Below, in pieces: positions 35,914 to 45,440 of a DNA stretch of 64,000 nucleotides (the stretch's first letter is position 1; the number at the start of each line of letters is the position of its first letter). Under the pieces are notes generated by a model, which saw nothing but the letters and a program-made list of their open reading frames with translations, was not told where the DNA came from and made no database searches. The translations under genes were made by a program, and so were the position numbers. The stretch comes from BPGX01 sp035405785 (GTDB lineage: Bacteria > Bacteroidota > Bacteroidia > B-17B0 > Aurantibacillaceae): NCBI GenBank assembly GCA_035405785.1, contig DAONJS010000012.1, positions 1 to 64,000 on the forward strand, read 5' to 3'.

Positions 35914-37803
35914 TTAATATGGTCTTTCATTAATACCTTCCATAAAATTAATAAATGATCTGTTAGCCACTTTATTGCCGCCAGGAGTTGGATAGTTGCC
36001 TGTAAAATACCAGTCACCAGTATGATTTGGACAAGATGCATGCAATCCTTCAATGCTTTGATAAATGATTTCTAATTCTGCTTTCAATTCATCAGGTCTA
36101 ATGATTTGAGCAATTTTTTTTGAAATTTCTTCGGCAGTAAATGGTTCATAAATTTTTTTCACAACATTAATTTGTTCTTCTTTTGGTTTAAGTAATTCTT
36201 GCTTTGCTAATTGATAAACTTCCTGAATATAATTTTCTTTGCCTTGTTCTTTGAGTAATTGAATAGCGGCCTGAAATGCTACAAAATGAGAAAGAATAGA
36301 CATATCAATGCCATAACAATCTGGATAACGAATTTGTGGAGCAGACGAAACAATAATGATTTTTTTAGGATTTAAACGAGCAAGTGTTCGAAGTATATTT
36401 TTTTTGAGAGTAGTGCCACGAACAATGCTATCATCTAAAACTACTAATGTATCAGTAGGTTTAACCTGATTGTAAGTAACATCATAACCCAAATCTACTA
36501 TCACATCACGATTTTCATCATCTGTTATAAAGGTTCTTTGTTTTACATCTTTCCAAACAATTTTATGCACTCGCGGACGATGATTCAGTATTTTTAGTTT
36601 TTCTGAATCACTTTTAGCACTTGAAATTTGTTTTATTTTTTGTTGATTTAAAATTTCTTCTAAACCGTCAATGAGTCCGCCAAATGCTATTTCTGCAGTG
36701 TTTGGAATGTATGAAAACACTGTGTTTTCAACATCACCATTGATAGCATTCCAGATGGTTGAAGATAAGTTTTTTCCTAAATTTCTTCTTTCGTTGTAAA
36801 TATCAGCATCATTTCCTCTTGAAAAATATATTCTTTCAAATGAACAAGATTTTTTTTGAGTAGAGGGTAAAATAGATTCTTCAAAAATTTCGCCACTTGC
36901 TTTGATAATAAGAGCATTTCCAGGAGAAATCTCTTTGACAAATTCTAACGGCACATTGAATACAGATTGAATAACAGGTCTTTCACTTGCAGCCACTACA
37001 ATTTCATTATCAGCATAATAAAATGCAGGACGAATGCCGTTAGGATCACGCATCACAAAAGCATCGCCGTGGCCAATAATTCCAATCATTGCATAACCGC
37101 CATCCCATTTTTTTGTACTTTCATAAAGTATAGATGCAATGTTCAATTCTTCCTGAATTTTTTTAGAAATTTCATCATTTGACAAATTTTTTTCTTTGTA
37201 TATTTTAAAAATTCTATCATTTTCTCTATCAAGGAAATGTCCAATTTTTTCAAGGGCTGTAACAGTATCATTTTTTTCAGATGGATGTTGTCCAAGTTCA
37301 ATAAGGTGTTGAAATAATTCATCTACATTTGTTAGGTTAAAATTTCCTGCGAGTAATAAATTGCGGGCTTTCCAATTATTTTTTCTAAAAAAAGGATGAC
37401 AAGCATGAATAGTGTTTTTTCCAAATGTGCCATAGCGAAGATGCCCCATTAAAACTTCCCCAAGGAAAGGGATATTTTGTTTTTGCCAATCAGGATTTGG
37501 ATATTTATCAGGAAATTTACGAGAAGCATCTACAAACAATTGATGTATCTGCTGAAAAATATCTTGTGTGGCTTTTGGTGCAACAGAACGAAGACGATCA
37601 ATGTAATTCGTTCCTGGTGGAGTATTTAATTTTACTGTTGCAATACCAGCCCCATCTTGCCCACGATTGATTTGCTTTTCCATCAATTGATACAATTTGT
37701 GCAAACCATATCGTGAGGTGCCGTATTTTTCTTTGTAATATTGAAGTGGCTGTCTTAGGCGAAGAAGTGCTATGCCGCATTCGTGTTGAATAAGTTCACT
37801 CAT
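35914..37803 (-). CDS. Amidophosphoribosyltransferase-family protein (PurF-like), long form
   Basis: A 629-residue protein. An N-terminal class II glutamine amidotransferase domain has its nucleophile cysteine at position 9 (HECGIALL), so an eight-residue leader would have to be removed. QINRGQDGAGIA and MGHLRYGTFG are intact. The phosphoribosyltransferase half shows TLVVLDDSIVRGTTLKKNIL (PRPP loop) and YPDCYGIDMS. It is longer than typical PurF (about 470-510) because of insertions after the Cys and a C-terminal extension with a GDWYFTGNYPTPGGNKVANR segment. First step of purine synthesis is the likely role; a side role is possible. Likely first gene of a leftward unit; a -7-like CAAAGGTA box lies at 37901-37908. 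Confidence 0.88.
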   Translation of the reverse strand: MSELIQHECGIALLRLRQPLQYYKEKYGTSRYGLHKLYQLMEKQINRGQDGAGIATVKLNTPPGTNYIDRLRSVAPKATQDIFQQIHQLFVDASRKFPDKYPNPDWQKQNIPFLGEVLMGHLRYGTFGKNTIHACHPFFRKNNWKARNLLLAGNFNLTNVDELFQHLIELGQHPSEKNDTVTALEKIGHFLDRENDRIFKIYKEKNLSNDEISKKIQEELNIASILYESTKKWDGGYAMIGIIGHGDAFVMRDPNGIRPAFYYADNEIVVAASERPVIQSVFNVPLEFVKEISPGNALIIKASGEIFEESILPSTQKKSCSFERIYFSRGNDADIYNERRNLGKNLSSTIWNAINGDVENTVFSYIPNTAEIAFGGLIDGLEEILNQQKIKQISSAKSDSEKLKILNHRPRVHKIVWKDVKQRTFITDDENRDVIVDLGYDVTYNQVKPTDTLVVLDDSIVRGTTLKKNILRTLARLNPKKIIIVSSAPQIRYPDCYGIDMSILSHFVAFQAAIQLLKEQGKENYIQEVYQLAKQELLKPKEEQINVVKKIYEPFTAEEISKKIAQIIRPDELKAELEIIYQSIEGLHASCPNHTGDWYFTGNYPTPGGNKVANRSFINFMEGINERPY

Positions 37804-37984
37804 TGTTAGAAGTTTTCAATATTAAAGTTAATGATATTTCTTTCTTTGGTGGAAAAATTAATGAGTTATCGTCTTGATTTTTCACAAAAAATTTTTTGGA
37901 CAAAGGTAGTAAATTATATTCGTTGAGAGTTATTTTGTATAATAGTGGCGAAGGAATTGTAAATAAGCATATTTAGAATTTAAA

Positions 37985-38902
37985 TTGAATGAAATGAAAC
38001 CTATTGATGAGGAATTTAAAGATATAAAATGGTTAGAATTAAAGGCAAAAGAAATTGTAAAAGGTTTTTTAATTGGTTATCACAAAAGCCCAATGCACGG
38101 TTATTCAGTAGAGTTTGCCGAACATAAAATGTATAATGCAGGAGAATCTATTCGTCATATAGATTGGAAATTATATGCACGCACAGAAAAATTATATCAA
38201 AAAAAATATGAAGAAGAAACAAATTTAAGATGTCAAATAGTTATTGACACTTCATCTTCTATGTTGTATCCAAAAGATTCTGAAATCAATAAATTAAATT
38301 TTTCAATTTATTCTGCTGCGGCTCTTATTCAGTTGATGTTGCAACAAAGAGATGGTATTGGATTGAGTTTGTGTTCTGATAAAATTGAAAAACATTTACC
38401 TGCAAAATTGAATCATTCACACATTCAATATGTTTATGCTATACTATCTGATTTGATGAAATGTTCTGATACTTTGAATAAAAAAACGGATATTTCAGAT
38501 GCTTTGCACCAAATTGCTGAGGTGGTTCATCAAAGATCATTGATAATTATATTTAGTGATATTTTTGAAAACTCGGATAATATATTTCCTGCATTGCAGC
38601 ATTTAAGACACAGGAAGCACGATGTAATTATTTTTCATACATTAGATTATTCAACAGAAGTGAATTTTGATTTTGATAATAGACCATATTTATTTATTGA
38701 TCTTGAAACAGGAGAACAAGTAAAATTAAATTCATTAGAAATTAAAAATGATGTTCAGCTATCTATGAAAACATTTTTAGAAAATGTTAGAGAAAACTGT
38801 CATCGCTATAAAATTGATTTTGTGCCTGTTGATATTAAGTACAAATATAATGAAGTGTTACAAGAATATCTTATTAAAAGAAGCAGAATTTTGAAAAAAT
38901 GA
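37985..38902 (+). CDS. DUF58-domain (VWA-like) protein
   Basis: A 305-residue soluble protein. The DUF58 signature is seen in GESIRHIDWKLYARTEKLYQ, and the flanking region has VWA-like features (QIVIDTSSSMLYP, a DxSxS MIDAS-type motif, and IIIFSDIFENSD). DUF58 proteins usually work with MoxR-type AAA+ ATPases in maturation of protein complexes, but no MoxR gene is nearby. Function in this organism unknown. Its stop is one base from the end of the convergent BtuF-like gene. Confidence 0.88.
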   Translation: MNEMKPIDEEFKDIKWLELKAKEIVKGFLIGYHKSPMHGYSVEFAEHKMYNAGESIRHIDWKLYARTEKLYQKKYEEETNLRCQIVIDTSSSMLYPKDSEINKLNFSIYSAAALIQLMLQQRDGIGLSLCSDKIEKHLPAKLNHSHIQYVYAILSDLMKCSDTLNKKTDISDALHQIAEVVHQRSLIIIFSDIFENSDNIFPALQHLRHRKHDVIIFHTLDYSTEVNFDFDNRPYLFIDLETGEQVKLNSLEIKNDVQLSMKTFLENVRENCHRYKIDFVPVDIKYKYNEVLQEYLIKRSRILKK

Positions 38903-38903
38903 T

Positions 38904-39696
38904 TTAATCTACTTTAAACTTCAATAGATATTCAGGTAAAAATTTCATTCTGTATCCATACCAACTAAATAATTCGCCATCTACAAATATTATTTTAGAA
39001 TCACTTCCAATATTTTTTTGAATGTCGTTTTTGTGTTTTTCCTTAAAAGGAAATGGTTCTGATGAGAGCAAAATATAATCTGGTTGAAGTTGCTTTATCT
39101 TATCAAAAGAAATTTGAACATATCTTTGTTGATGTTCTAAAACATTGATAGCCCCTATTTTTTGAAGAATATTATGAATATATGTTGAATTTGCCACTGC
39201 CATTATTGGATCATACCAGATGAGATATAAAACTTTTTTATTAAATAGAAAATGCTGTTGATTTTCTAATTTTTTGAATTCAGTTTGTATCTCCTGAATT
39301 AAAAGATTAGCCAAATATTGTCTATTTAATATAATTCCAAGTTGGTTAATCATATTGATAGCATCATCAAAGGTATTTACATCACTCATCCATACAGGGA
39401 AATAATTTGATAGTTCATTGATTTGTTGTTGAACATTTTCTTCTTTATTTCCAATAATCAAATCTGGTTGTAATTTTTTTATTTTATCAATATTGAGATT
39501 TTTTGTGCCACCAATTTTTTCTTTTGTCTTAAAAGTATTTTCAGGATGAATGCAAAATTTAGTTATAGCAACGATATTATCTTCTAAATCAAATTTCACT
39601 AATAATTCAGTAATAGAAGGAACAAGTGATATAATTTTTTTTTGGTGGAACAACAGGAATGTCAACTTCTCTATTCATCTGGTCAATGAAAATCAT
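38904..39696 (-). CDS. BtuF-like periplasmic binding protein of an ABC transporter, frame broken at an A9 run
   Basis: The long frame (38904-39665) encodes a helical-backbone metal/cobalamin-type binding protein: KKIISLVPSITELLVKFDL, GGTKNLNIDKIKKLQPDLII, DPIMAVANSTYIHNILQKIG, LQPDYILLSSEPFPF. Just upstream, in another frame, an ATG at 39696 opens MIFIDQMNREVDIPVVPPKK, which is the conserved N-terminal beta strand of this family. The two frames meet at a run of nine A on the coding strand (39635-39643); eight A would join them into one 263-residue protein. So the real gene most likely starts at 39696 and either carries a frameshift, relies on slippage, or reflects a sequencing error. No signal peptide is evident, as in many Bacteroidota homologues. 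Partner for the B12 operon at 52-58 kb is inference. Confidence 0.8.
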
Positions 39697-39732
39697 ATAC
39701 TTTTTGGTTCAAAAATACATTAAAAAGTTTTT

Positions 39733-39761
39733 TTTGTATAATTATATTTTACTTACTTTTG
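39733..39761 (+). promoter_or_regulatory. Candidate promoter of the lipoprotein gene
   Basis: TTTG at 39733-39736 and TACTTTTG at 39754-39761, 17 bases apart; the ATG follows at 39775. This is the best consensus match I noticed in the window. Confidence 0.6.
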
Positions 39762-39774
39762 CAAAAAAACAAGT

Positions 39775-40620
39775 ATGAAAAAAATAATTTTTTCGGGCAT
39801 AACATTGATTACCATATTTTTAGTGAGTTGTTCCAATGAAGAAAAAACCAGTGAAAATGAAATTCAGATTACAGATAGTTTATCTACTCAACCAGAAGAA
39901 GAAGATAAAATATATTCTCTACCGTCAGCCGAACATGTAGCAGTAATGTTTAAAAGATCTAATTTAAAGTATATCAGCGGAATAACAACAAAAATTGAAA
40001 ATAAAGAAACCGGCGGAGAATTAGAAAATACTTTGAGATTGGGAATTTACAGTGCTGATTTATTTTACAACTTATTAAATAATCAATGGGCAGAATCAGA
40101 AAAATATTTTTTAGTTTGTAAAAACTACGCAGATAAAATAGGATTTAATGAGGTTTTTACAGAAGAAACACTTAATAGATTAAAAACAAATATTCAAAAT
40201 ACTGATTCAATAATTAAAATCCTTTCTACAATTCAATATAATTTAGACAACAAAGTACAATATGAAAATAAAAATCATCTTATTCCTGTGGCTTTTGCAG
40301 GAGCGTGGATAGAAAGCATGTACATTGCTGTTCAAGTAAGTAAAAAGGAGAATGCTAATCCTCAAGTAAATAATATGATAACTGAAAATATTGCCATTGG
40401 AAATACATTGCTAAAATTACTTAATAAAGAGTTGAAAACAGATTCAAAAATTAATGATATTATAGAAATTATTGATGGCTTAATGAAGGAATTCAATGCA
40501 ATGCAAAGTGTACAACAAAACATTGAAAATGAAGAAGGAGAAATTTCATTAACGAAAGATGAACTTGACAAACTTTTTCAAGCCATTGAATCCTCTCATC
40601 AAAAGTTATTAACCCTATAA
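39775..40620 (+). CDS. Predicted lipoprotein of unknown function
   Basis: A 281-residue protein with a type II signal peptide (lipobox LVSC, Cys19) followed by a Ser/Glu-rich linker. The rest is largely helical and acidic, with no domain I can name. It contains patterns such as SAEHVAVMFKRSNLKYISGI and PVAFAGAWIESMYIAV. Likely anchored in the inner or outer membrane facing the periplasm or surface. The next gene starts 5 bp downstream, so the two are probably co-expressed. Confidence 0.8.
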   Translation: MKKIIFSGITLITIFLVSCSNEEKTSENEIQITDSLSTQPEEEDKIYSLPSAEHVAVMFKRSNLKYISGITTKIENKETGGELENTLRLGIYSADLFYNLLNNQWAESEKYFLVCKNYADKIGFNEVFTEETLNRLKTNIQNTDSIIKILSTIQYNLDNKVQYENKNHLIPVAFAGAWIESMYIAVQVSKKENANPQVNNMITENIAIGNTLLKLLNKELKTDSKINDIIEIIDGLMKEFNAMQSVQQNIENEEGEISLTKDELDKLFQAIESSHQKLLTL

Positions 40621-40625
40621 AAATT

Positions 40626-41096
40626 ATGAATATGAAAACGATTAAATTTATTTTTTACTTCCTTTTAATTTGGACATTATTTTCATTTCAATCATCTAAC
40701 TTATGCGACCCTAAAAAGCTTAAAGACGACTGCAAACCTTATATGGAATCTTATAATTATGATTTATCAAAGTTAGCACGATTTACATATAAAACCAAAC
40801 CACAAGTTAAAGAAAATGAATTAGAACTTTATTATGGAGAAAAATATCGGTTTGTATTTAATGTTAGTGATGCTCCAATTCCTATTGTAATTAGTTTATA
40901 TAATAAAGATAAAGACCACAAAAACAGAAAACTACTGTTTACAACAAAAGGAGAACCTTCAGACAAAAAATTTTTTACTTTTGAATACACTCATGCAAGA
41001 AGAGTTTTTATTGATTATGAAATTCCTGCTGATTCATCAAATAATGGAGGATTAGTTCAAACTGGATGTGTGATGCTTGTATTAGGATACAAATAA
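40626..41096 (+). CDS. Small exported protein of unknown function
   Basis: A 156-residue protein with a hydrophobic N-terminal signal (FIFYFLLIWTLFSFQSS). The mature part contains CDPKKLKDDCKPYMESYNYD, LYYGEKYRFVFNVSDAPIPI and a C-terminal GGLVQTGCVMLVLGYK, suggesting a beta-sandwich. Three conserved-looking cysteines could form disulfides. It follows the lipoprotein by 5 bp and converges on lnt with 4 bp between stops. Function not recognised. Confidence 0.78.
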   Translation: MNMKTIKFIFYFLLIWTLFSFQSSNLCDPKKLKDDCKPYMESYNYDLSKLARFTYKTKPQVKENELELYYGEKYRFVFNVSDAPIPIVISLYNKDKDHKNRKLLFTTKGEPSDKKFFTFEYTHARRVFIDYEIPADSSNNGGLVQTGCVMLVLGYK

Positions 41097-41100
41097 TTGT

Positions 41101-42699
41101 TTATTTAGTAATTGTATAAATAATCCTTCGCAGTAAAATTACTATTAATACTATTAAACTTACCCCCGAAATTACATCGCCTGTATAACTATACACAGTT
41201 CTAATTTCTAACAAAGGTATTTTTTCAATCAAAACATCTTTTTCCCAGAAATTTGTTGAATGATAAATTTTTCCTAATGGATTTATAACTGCTGAAACAC
41301 CTGTGTTGGCAGACCTTGCAATGTATGTTCTGTTTTCTATTGCTCTTAATCTTCCAAATAACAAATGTTGATAGTAACCATCTGTATTTCCCCACCAGCC
41401 ATCATTTGTAATCACAAACAATGCATTTGATCCCATTTTGAAAAACTGTGATACAAATGCTGAAAAAACACTTTCATAGCAAATAACTGTTGCTACTGGT
41501 ATTTTATTTTTTACTTTCAATAATGCAGGAATATCTTGCTTGCCCAAACTTCCTGTTGTTCCTCCAAGATCAATAGCTAAACTTTCCAATGGCTTAAATA
41601 AAGCTGGATAAGGCATTTTCTCTACACCCGGCACTAATTTTGATTTGTGTATAATTTGAATAGAATCTTTATAAATACACATTGCAGAATTGAAAATATC
41701 ATAATACATCCCTTCAATGTTTTTTCGGGCTGTAGCAGGTATTTTATCTGTATTTGAATAAAACTTAAATGTATTTGCTCCTGTAATAATTGTAATTTCA
41801 GGGTGTTTGCTTAATATACTATCTCGTAAAAATTTTATAGTAGAATATTGAAAAATTTCCTTTGAACTTCCTTCATAGATATTTTCAGTGATAAAAGTTT
41901 CAGGTAATAAGATAACATCAATACTATCGTTTAAAAACGAATGAATTTGTTGAAACACATCATATACTTGTGTAAGGGGCTCTACATAAAATTTTTCATT
42001 ATATGGATCTATATTTGGCTGCACAATCATTACATTCAATGAATTAGTTGAAGTATTACTAATTTGCTTACTTCTGAAATTATACAAACTCATTGAAAGT
42101 AAAAAAGGAATAAAAATAAGTGTAGAAATTTTTTTGAAAATTGTCTTTAAATTATTTTTTTGAATTAAAAGATTTGCTAACAAAATATTTACAGCTAAAA
42201 TCCATAATGTACCACCTGATGTGCCTGTAAATTCATACCATTGAATAAGTTCAGGACGAAATGCAAAAACATTTCCAAGCGTAAGCCATGGCCACATCAA
42301 ATCCCAATGAAAATGTAAATATTCAAATGAAATCCAGAAAGGTATTAACCACCAAAATGAAAAATTTTTTCCTTTCTTTTTTTGCAAACTAAAGGTCGTA
42401 ACAAAAACAACGCACATTAAAATACTATTTGCTACAATGGCCATTAAAGCCCCGCCTGCACTTGCCAAACTTATCCACCACGTTGTTAAACCATTCCATA
42501 TCAAAAAACTTATCAATGAAAGAAATATAAATTTCAATGACGAAATTTGTTGATTTAAATACTGATTGGCTAATAATAATAATGGTACAAATGCAATAAA
42601 TACTACAAAAAACAAATAATCTGTAAATGAAAGATAAAGCAATAATCCACTTACAATTGAAAGTAAAAATGGGTTTGATTTAATTTTATTTTCAAACAT
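41101..42699 (-). CDS. lnt: Apolipoprotein N-acyltransferase
   Basis: A 532-residue inner-membrane enzyme with about six N-terminal helices, a periplasmic nitrilase-like domain and one C-terminal helix. The catalytic triad is visible as Glu in LLPETFI, Lys in SKLVPGVEKMPYP and Cys in TVICYESVFSAF; NDGWWGNTDGYYQHL and RAIENRTYIARSANTG are typical. It acylates the N-terminal Cys of lipoproteins, in keeping with the lipoproteins in this window. It follows purA by 20 bp, last of the TPR-ribH-purA-lnt run. Confidence 0.94.
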   Translation of the reverse strand: MFENKIKSNPFLLSIVSGLLLYLSFTDYLFFVVFIAFVPLLLLANQYLNQQISSLKFIFLSLISFLIWNGLTTWWISLASAGGALMAIVANSILMCVVFVTTFSLQKKKGKNFSFWWLIPFWISFEYLHFHWDLMWPWLTLGNVFAFRPELIQWYEFTGTSGGTLWILAVNILLANLLIQKNNLKTIFKKISTLIFIPFLLSMSLYNFRSKQISNTSTNSLNVMIVQPNIDPYNEKFYVEPLTQVYDVFQQIHSFLNDSIDVILLPETFITENIYEGSSKEIFQYSTIKFLRDSILSKHPEITIITGANTFKFYSNTDKIPATARKNIEGMYYDIFNSAMCIYKDSIQIIHKSKLVPGVEKMPYPALFKPLESLAIDLGGTTGSLGKQDIPALLKVKNKIPVATVICYESVFSAFVSQFFKMGSNALFVITNDGWWGNTDGYYQHLLFGRLRAIENRTYIARSANTGVSAVINPLGKIYHSTNFWEKDVLIEKIPLLEIRTVYSYTGDVISGVSLIVLIVILLRRIIYTITK

Positions 42700-42719
42700 T
42701 ATATGGCAAAAATAATCAA

Positions 42720-43985
42720 TTACAATTTGACAATTTGCTCTCTATCTGGTCCAACTGAAATATACGAAACCTTCACACCAACATTTTCTTCAATAAATTC
42801 AATATATTTCAATAATGCTTTTGGTAATTGTCTTTTAGTTTTACAATGAGAAATGTCTTTTTGCCATCCTTTCAAATCCTGATAAATAGGCGTTACACCA
42901 TCTGATAAATCATAAGGCAAATAGTCAATTACATGATTTTTGTAATGATAATGTGTGCATACTCTTATTGTTTCTAATTCAGACAACACATCTGCTTTCA
43001 TTAAAATTAATTCACTCACACCATTTAATTGAATAGCATAACTTAATGCAGGCAAATCCAACCAACCAACTCTCCTTGGACGACCTGTTGTAGAACCAAA
43101 CTCTTTTCCAATGTTTCTGATTTTTTCACCTAATTCATCATTTAATTCTGTAGGAAAAGGACCACTACCCACACGAGTACAATATGCTTTGAAAATACCA
43201 AATACATTACCAATCTTATTTGGTGCTACGCCCAATCCTGTACAAGCCCCTGCGGTGATTGTGTTTGAAGATGTTACAAAAGGATATGTTCCAAAGTCAA
43301 TATCCAGCAATGTACCTTGTGCTCCTTCTGCTAAAATTTTTTTACCTTTTTTAATAGCATCATTCAAATAATGTTCTCCATCCACCAACTGCAATTGCTT
43401 TAAATATTCAATACTTTCAAACCAATCTTTAATTTCTGATTCCTGAATTTCTGACCAATTGTAAAATTTTAATAATTGCAAATGCTTTTGATAAAGTTGA
43501 TTAAATTTTTCCTGAAAATCTGCATTTTCAATATCTCCTACTCTTAAACCATTTCGTCCTGTTTTATCCATATAAGCAGGACCAATTCCTTTTAAAGTAG
43601 AACCAATTTTATTTTTCCCTTTTAATGCTTCACTTGCGGCATCTAACCAGCGATGCGAAGGCATTATTAAATGTGCTCTTTTAGAAATCAGTAATCTGTT
43701 TTTTACTTCTATTCCTTCTGCTTCAATGGCTTTGATTTCTTTTACTAATACCAATGGATCTATAACAACACCATTTCCAATTAAATTAACAATCACATCT
43801 CTAAAAATACCACTTGGTATGGTGTGTAAAACATATTTTTTACCATTGAATATCAAAGTATGCCCTGCATTTGGACCACCTTGAAATCGGGCAATAACAT
43901 CATAAGAAGGAGATAAAATATCTACCAACTTTCCTTTTCCTTCGTCTCCCCACTGAAGTCCCAGTAAAACATCTATATTTTGCAT
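42720..43985 (-). CDS. purA: Adenylosuccinate synthetase
   Basis: A 421-residue enzyme when started at MQNIDVLLGLQWGDEGKGK. Motifs include GDEGKGKLVD (GTP loop), RFQGGPNAGHTL, KNKIGSTLKGIGPAYMDKTG and ACTGLGVAP. It makes adenylosuccinate from IMP, Asp and GTP. An in-frame ATG at 44018 adds 11 residues but overlaps the end of ribH; the shorter start puts the GTP loop at the usual place. Ten bp separate it from the ribH stop. Confidence 0.96.
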   Translation of the reverse strand: MQNIDVLLGLQWGDEGKGKLVDILSPSYDVIARFQGGPNAGHTLIFNGKKYVLHTIPSGIFRDVIVNLIGNGVVIDPLVLVKEIKAIEAEGIEVKNRLLISKRAHLIMPSHRWLDAASEALKGKNKIGSTLKGIGPAYMDKTGRNGLRVGDIENADFQEKFNQLYQKHLQLLKFYNWSEIQESEIKDWFESIEYLKQLQLVDGEHYLNDAIKKGKKILAEGAQGTLLDIDFGTYPFVTSSNTITAGACTGLGVAPNKIGNVFGIFKAYCTRVGSGPFPTELNDELGEKIRNIGKEFGSTTGRPRRVGWLDLPALSYAIQLNGVSELILMKADVLSELETIRVCTHYHYKNHVIDYLPYDLSDGVTPIYQDLKGWQKDISHCKTKRQLPKALLKYIEFIEENVGVKVSYISVGPDREQIVKL

Positions 43986-43995
43986 AAAAATATCT

Positions 43996-44469
43996 TTATA
44001 TTTGTTGAGATAAAGCAATCATATTGAGAAGTGTAATGGCAAATTCTCTTCCTTTTACACTTGACCTTTCTAATGCTTGTTGAAAATTATTTGTTGTAAG
44101 AATTCCAAAAATAAAAGGAATAGGATACATTAAGTTTAATTGCGTTATTCCCTGTGTTACAGACATTGACACATAATCAAAATGTGGTGTGTCACCTTTA
44201 ATAATACAACCAATGTTTAATACCCCATCAAACGACGGGCTTTTTTTTTCTGCTAACTTTTTTGCTGCAAATGGAATTTCAACAGCACCAGGCACTCGCC
44301 AGCTTTCAATATTTTTTTCAAGAATGCCTGCTTGTTTTAAAGTATTCACAGCATCAAAATACATCATATCGGTAAGGCGAGCATTCCATTGAGTATAAAC
44401 AATACCTATGCGAATGTTTTCTTTGTTTTTCAATGGATACAGCAGGTCTATATTTTCAGAAGTAAGCAT
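43996..44469 (-). CDS. ribH: 6,7-dimethyl-8-ribityllumazine synthase
   Basis: A 157-residue protein with RIGIVYTQWNARLTDMM, SWRVPGAVEIPFAAKKLAE, VLNIGCIIKGDTPHFDYVS (with the substrate-site GDTPHFD) and PIPFIFGILTTNNFQQALER. It condenses the ribityl pyrimidine with dihydroxybutanone phosphate in riboflavin synthesis. No FMN riboswitch is seen upstream. It sits 3 bp after the TPR membrane gene. Confidence 0.96.
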   Translation of the reverse strand: MLTSENIDLLYPLKNKENIRIGIVYTQWNARLTDMMYFDAVNTLKQAGILEKNIESWRVPGAVEIPFAAKKLAEKKSPSFDGVLNIGCIIKGDTPHFDYVSMSVTQGITQLNLMYPIPFIFGILTTNNFQQALERSSVKGREFAITLLNMIALSQQI

Positions 44470-44472
44470 TTT

Positions 44473-45306
44473 TTATTTTTGAGTTTCTAAATAAGTATTT
44501 TCTCTTGCAATATATTTTTCTACATCACGGGCTTCATTGCTTGTAGGAAATTCTTTTTTAATTCTTTCAAATAATTCAAGAGCTTCTTTGTATTGCTTTT
44601 GCGTTTCCATTGCCAGTGCGGCTTTTTTCAAAAATAAAGGTGTAGTAAAATTATTTATTTTTTCATTAGCAGCTTTGAGATAATACTTTATTCCTTCTTC
44701 TGGTTTGTTAAGTTCCATATAAGCATCTGCGATATTTCCATAAGCAAGTGGTTGTAACATTTCATCATTCAAATCATATTTTTCAAAATACTTTATAGCT
44801 TCTTCAAATTTTCCTAAATGCATATAGCACACGCCTGCATAAAACGCCGCTAAAGTTCCGGCTTTAGTATAACTATATTCTTCATAAATTTTTTCAAAGC
44901 CCATCATTGGTTTTGTGCCTTGTGAATATCTAACCATTGCTCCACCCTTCAATGCTAAATTAAAACTATCTCTTTCAAACAAAGATTGAGCATAAAAAAT
45001 TTCATCGGCAGCTTCTGCTTCCTTGCTGGGCAACCACCATAATTTATATCCCAAAATTAACCCAATCACTAACAATAATCCTCCTCCCACATAATTGATA
45101 ACTTGTTGATTTTTTTCATAATACCATTGTATCCATTCCCATGTATAAGGGGCAGATGGTTCTGGTTTTGCAGAAACCTCTTCAAATTCTACACTTTCCT
45201 CCTGATTATTTAATTCCTCATCAACAGGAGTTTGATCTGCTGTATTTTCAGATTCATTAATGTTTTCTGGTGTGTTTTCAATATTATTTTTTTTCTCTTC
45301 TGACAT
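44473..45306 (-). CDS. Membrane-anchored TPR protein (YfgM-like)
   Basis: A 277-residue protein: an acidic, disordered N-terminus (1-50), one transmembrane helix (about 71-91) and a TPR-containing domain (GTLAAFYAGVCYMHLGKFEE, AYGNIADAYMELNKPEEGIK, KEALELFERIKKEFPTSNEA). The arrangement resembles YfgM-type proteins, which assist secretion at the inner membrane, but the acidic tail is longer. First gene of the leftward run that includes ribH, purA and lnt. Confidence 0.85.
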   Translation of the reverse strand: MSEEKKNNIENTPENINESENTADQTPVDEELNNQEESVEFEEVSAKPEPSAPYTWEWIQWYYEKNQQVINYVGGGLLLVIGLILGYKLWWLPSKEAEAADEIFYAQSLFERDSFNLALKGGAMVRYSQGTKPMMGFEKIYEEYSYTKAGTLAAFYAGVCYMHLGKFEEAIKYFEKYDLNDEMLQPLAYGNIADAYMELNKPEEGIKYYLKAANEKINNFTTPLFLKKAALAMETQKQYKEALELFERIKKEFPTSNEARDVEKYIARENTYLETQK

Positions 45307-45326
45307 AAATGATAATTTTAGGGGGG

Positions 45327-45360
45327 CAAAAGTAACATTTATTTTTTAGAATTTATCAAC
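45327..45360 (-). promoter_or_regulatory. Candidate promoter of the TPR-ribH-purA-lnt unit
   Basis: On the minus strand TTG (45358-45360) and TACTTTTG (45327-45334) are 23 bases apart, at the upper end of the spacing accepted for Bacteroidota; the start codon lies 20 bases further on. Confidence 0.45.
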
Positions 45361-45440
45361 AAAAATAGAAATAAGGGGATTAGCTACTAAAGAGGGGTAT
45401 TGAAATGTTGTATTTTTATCATTGCAAAAAAAACATACTT

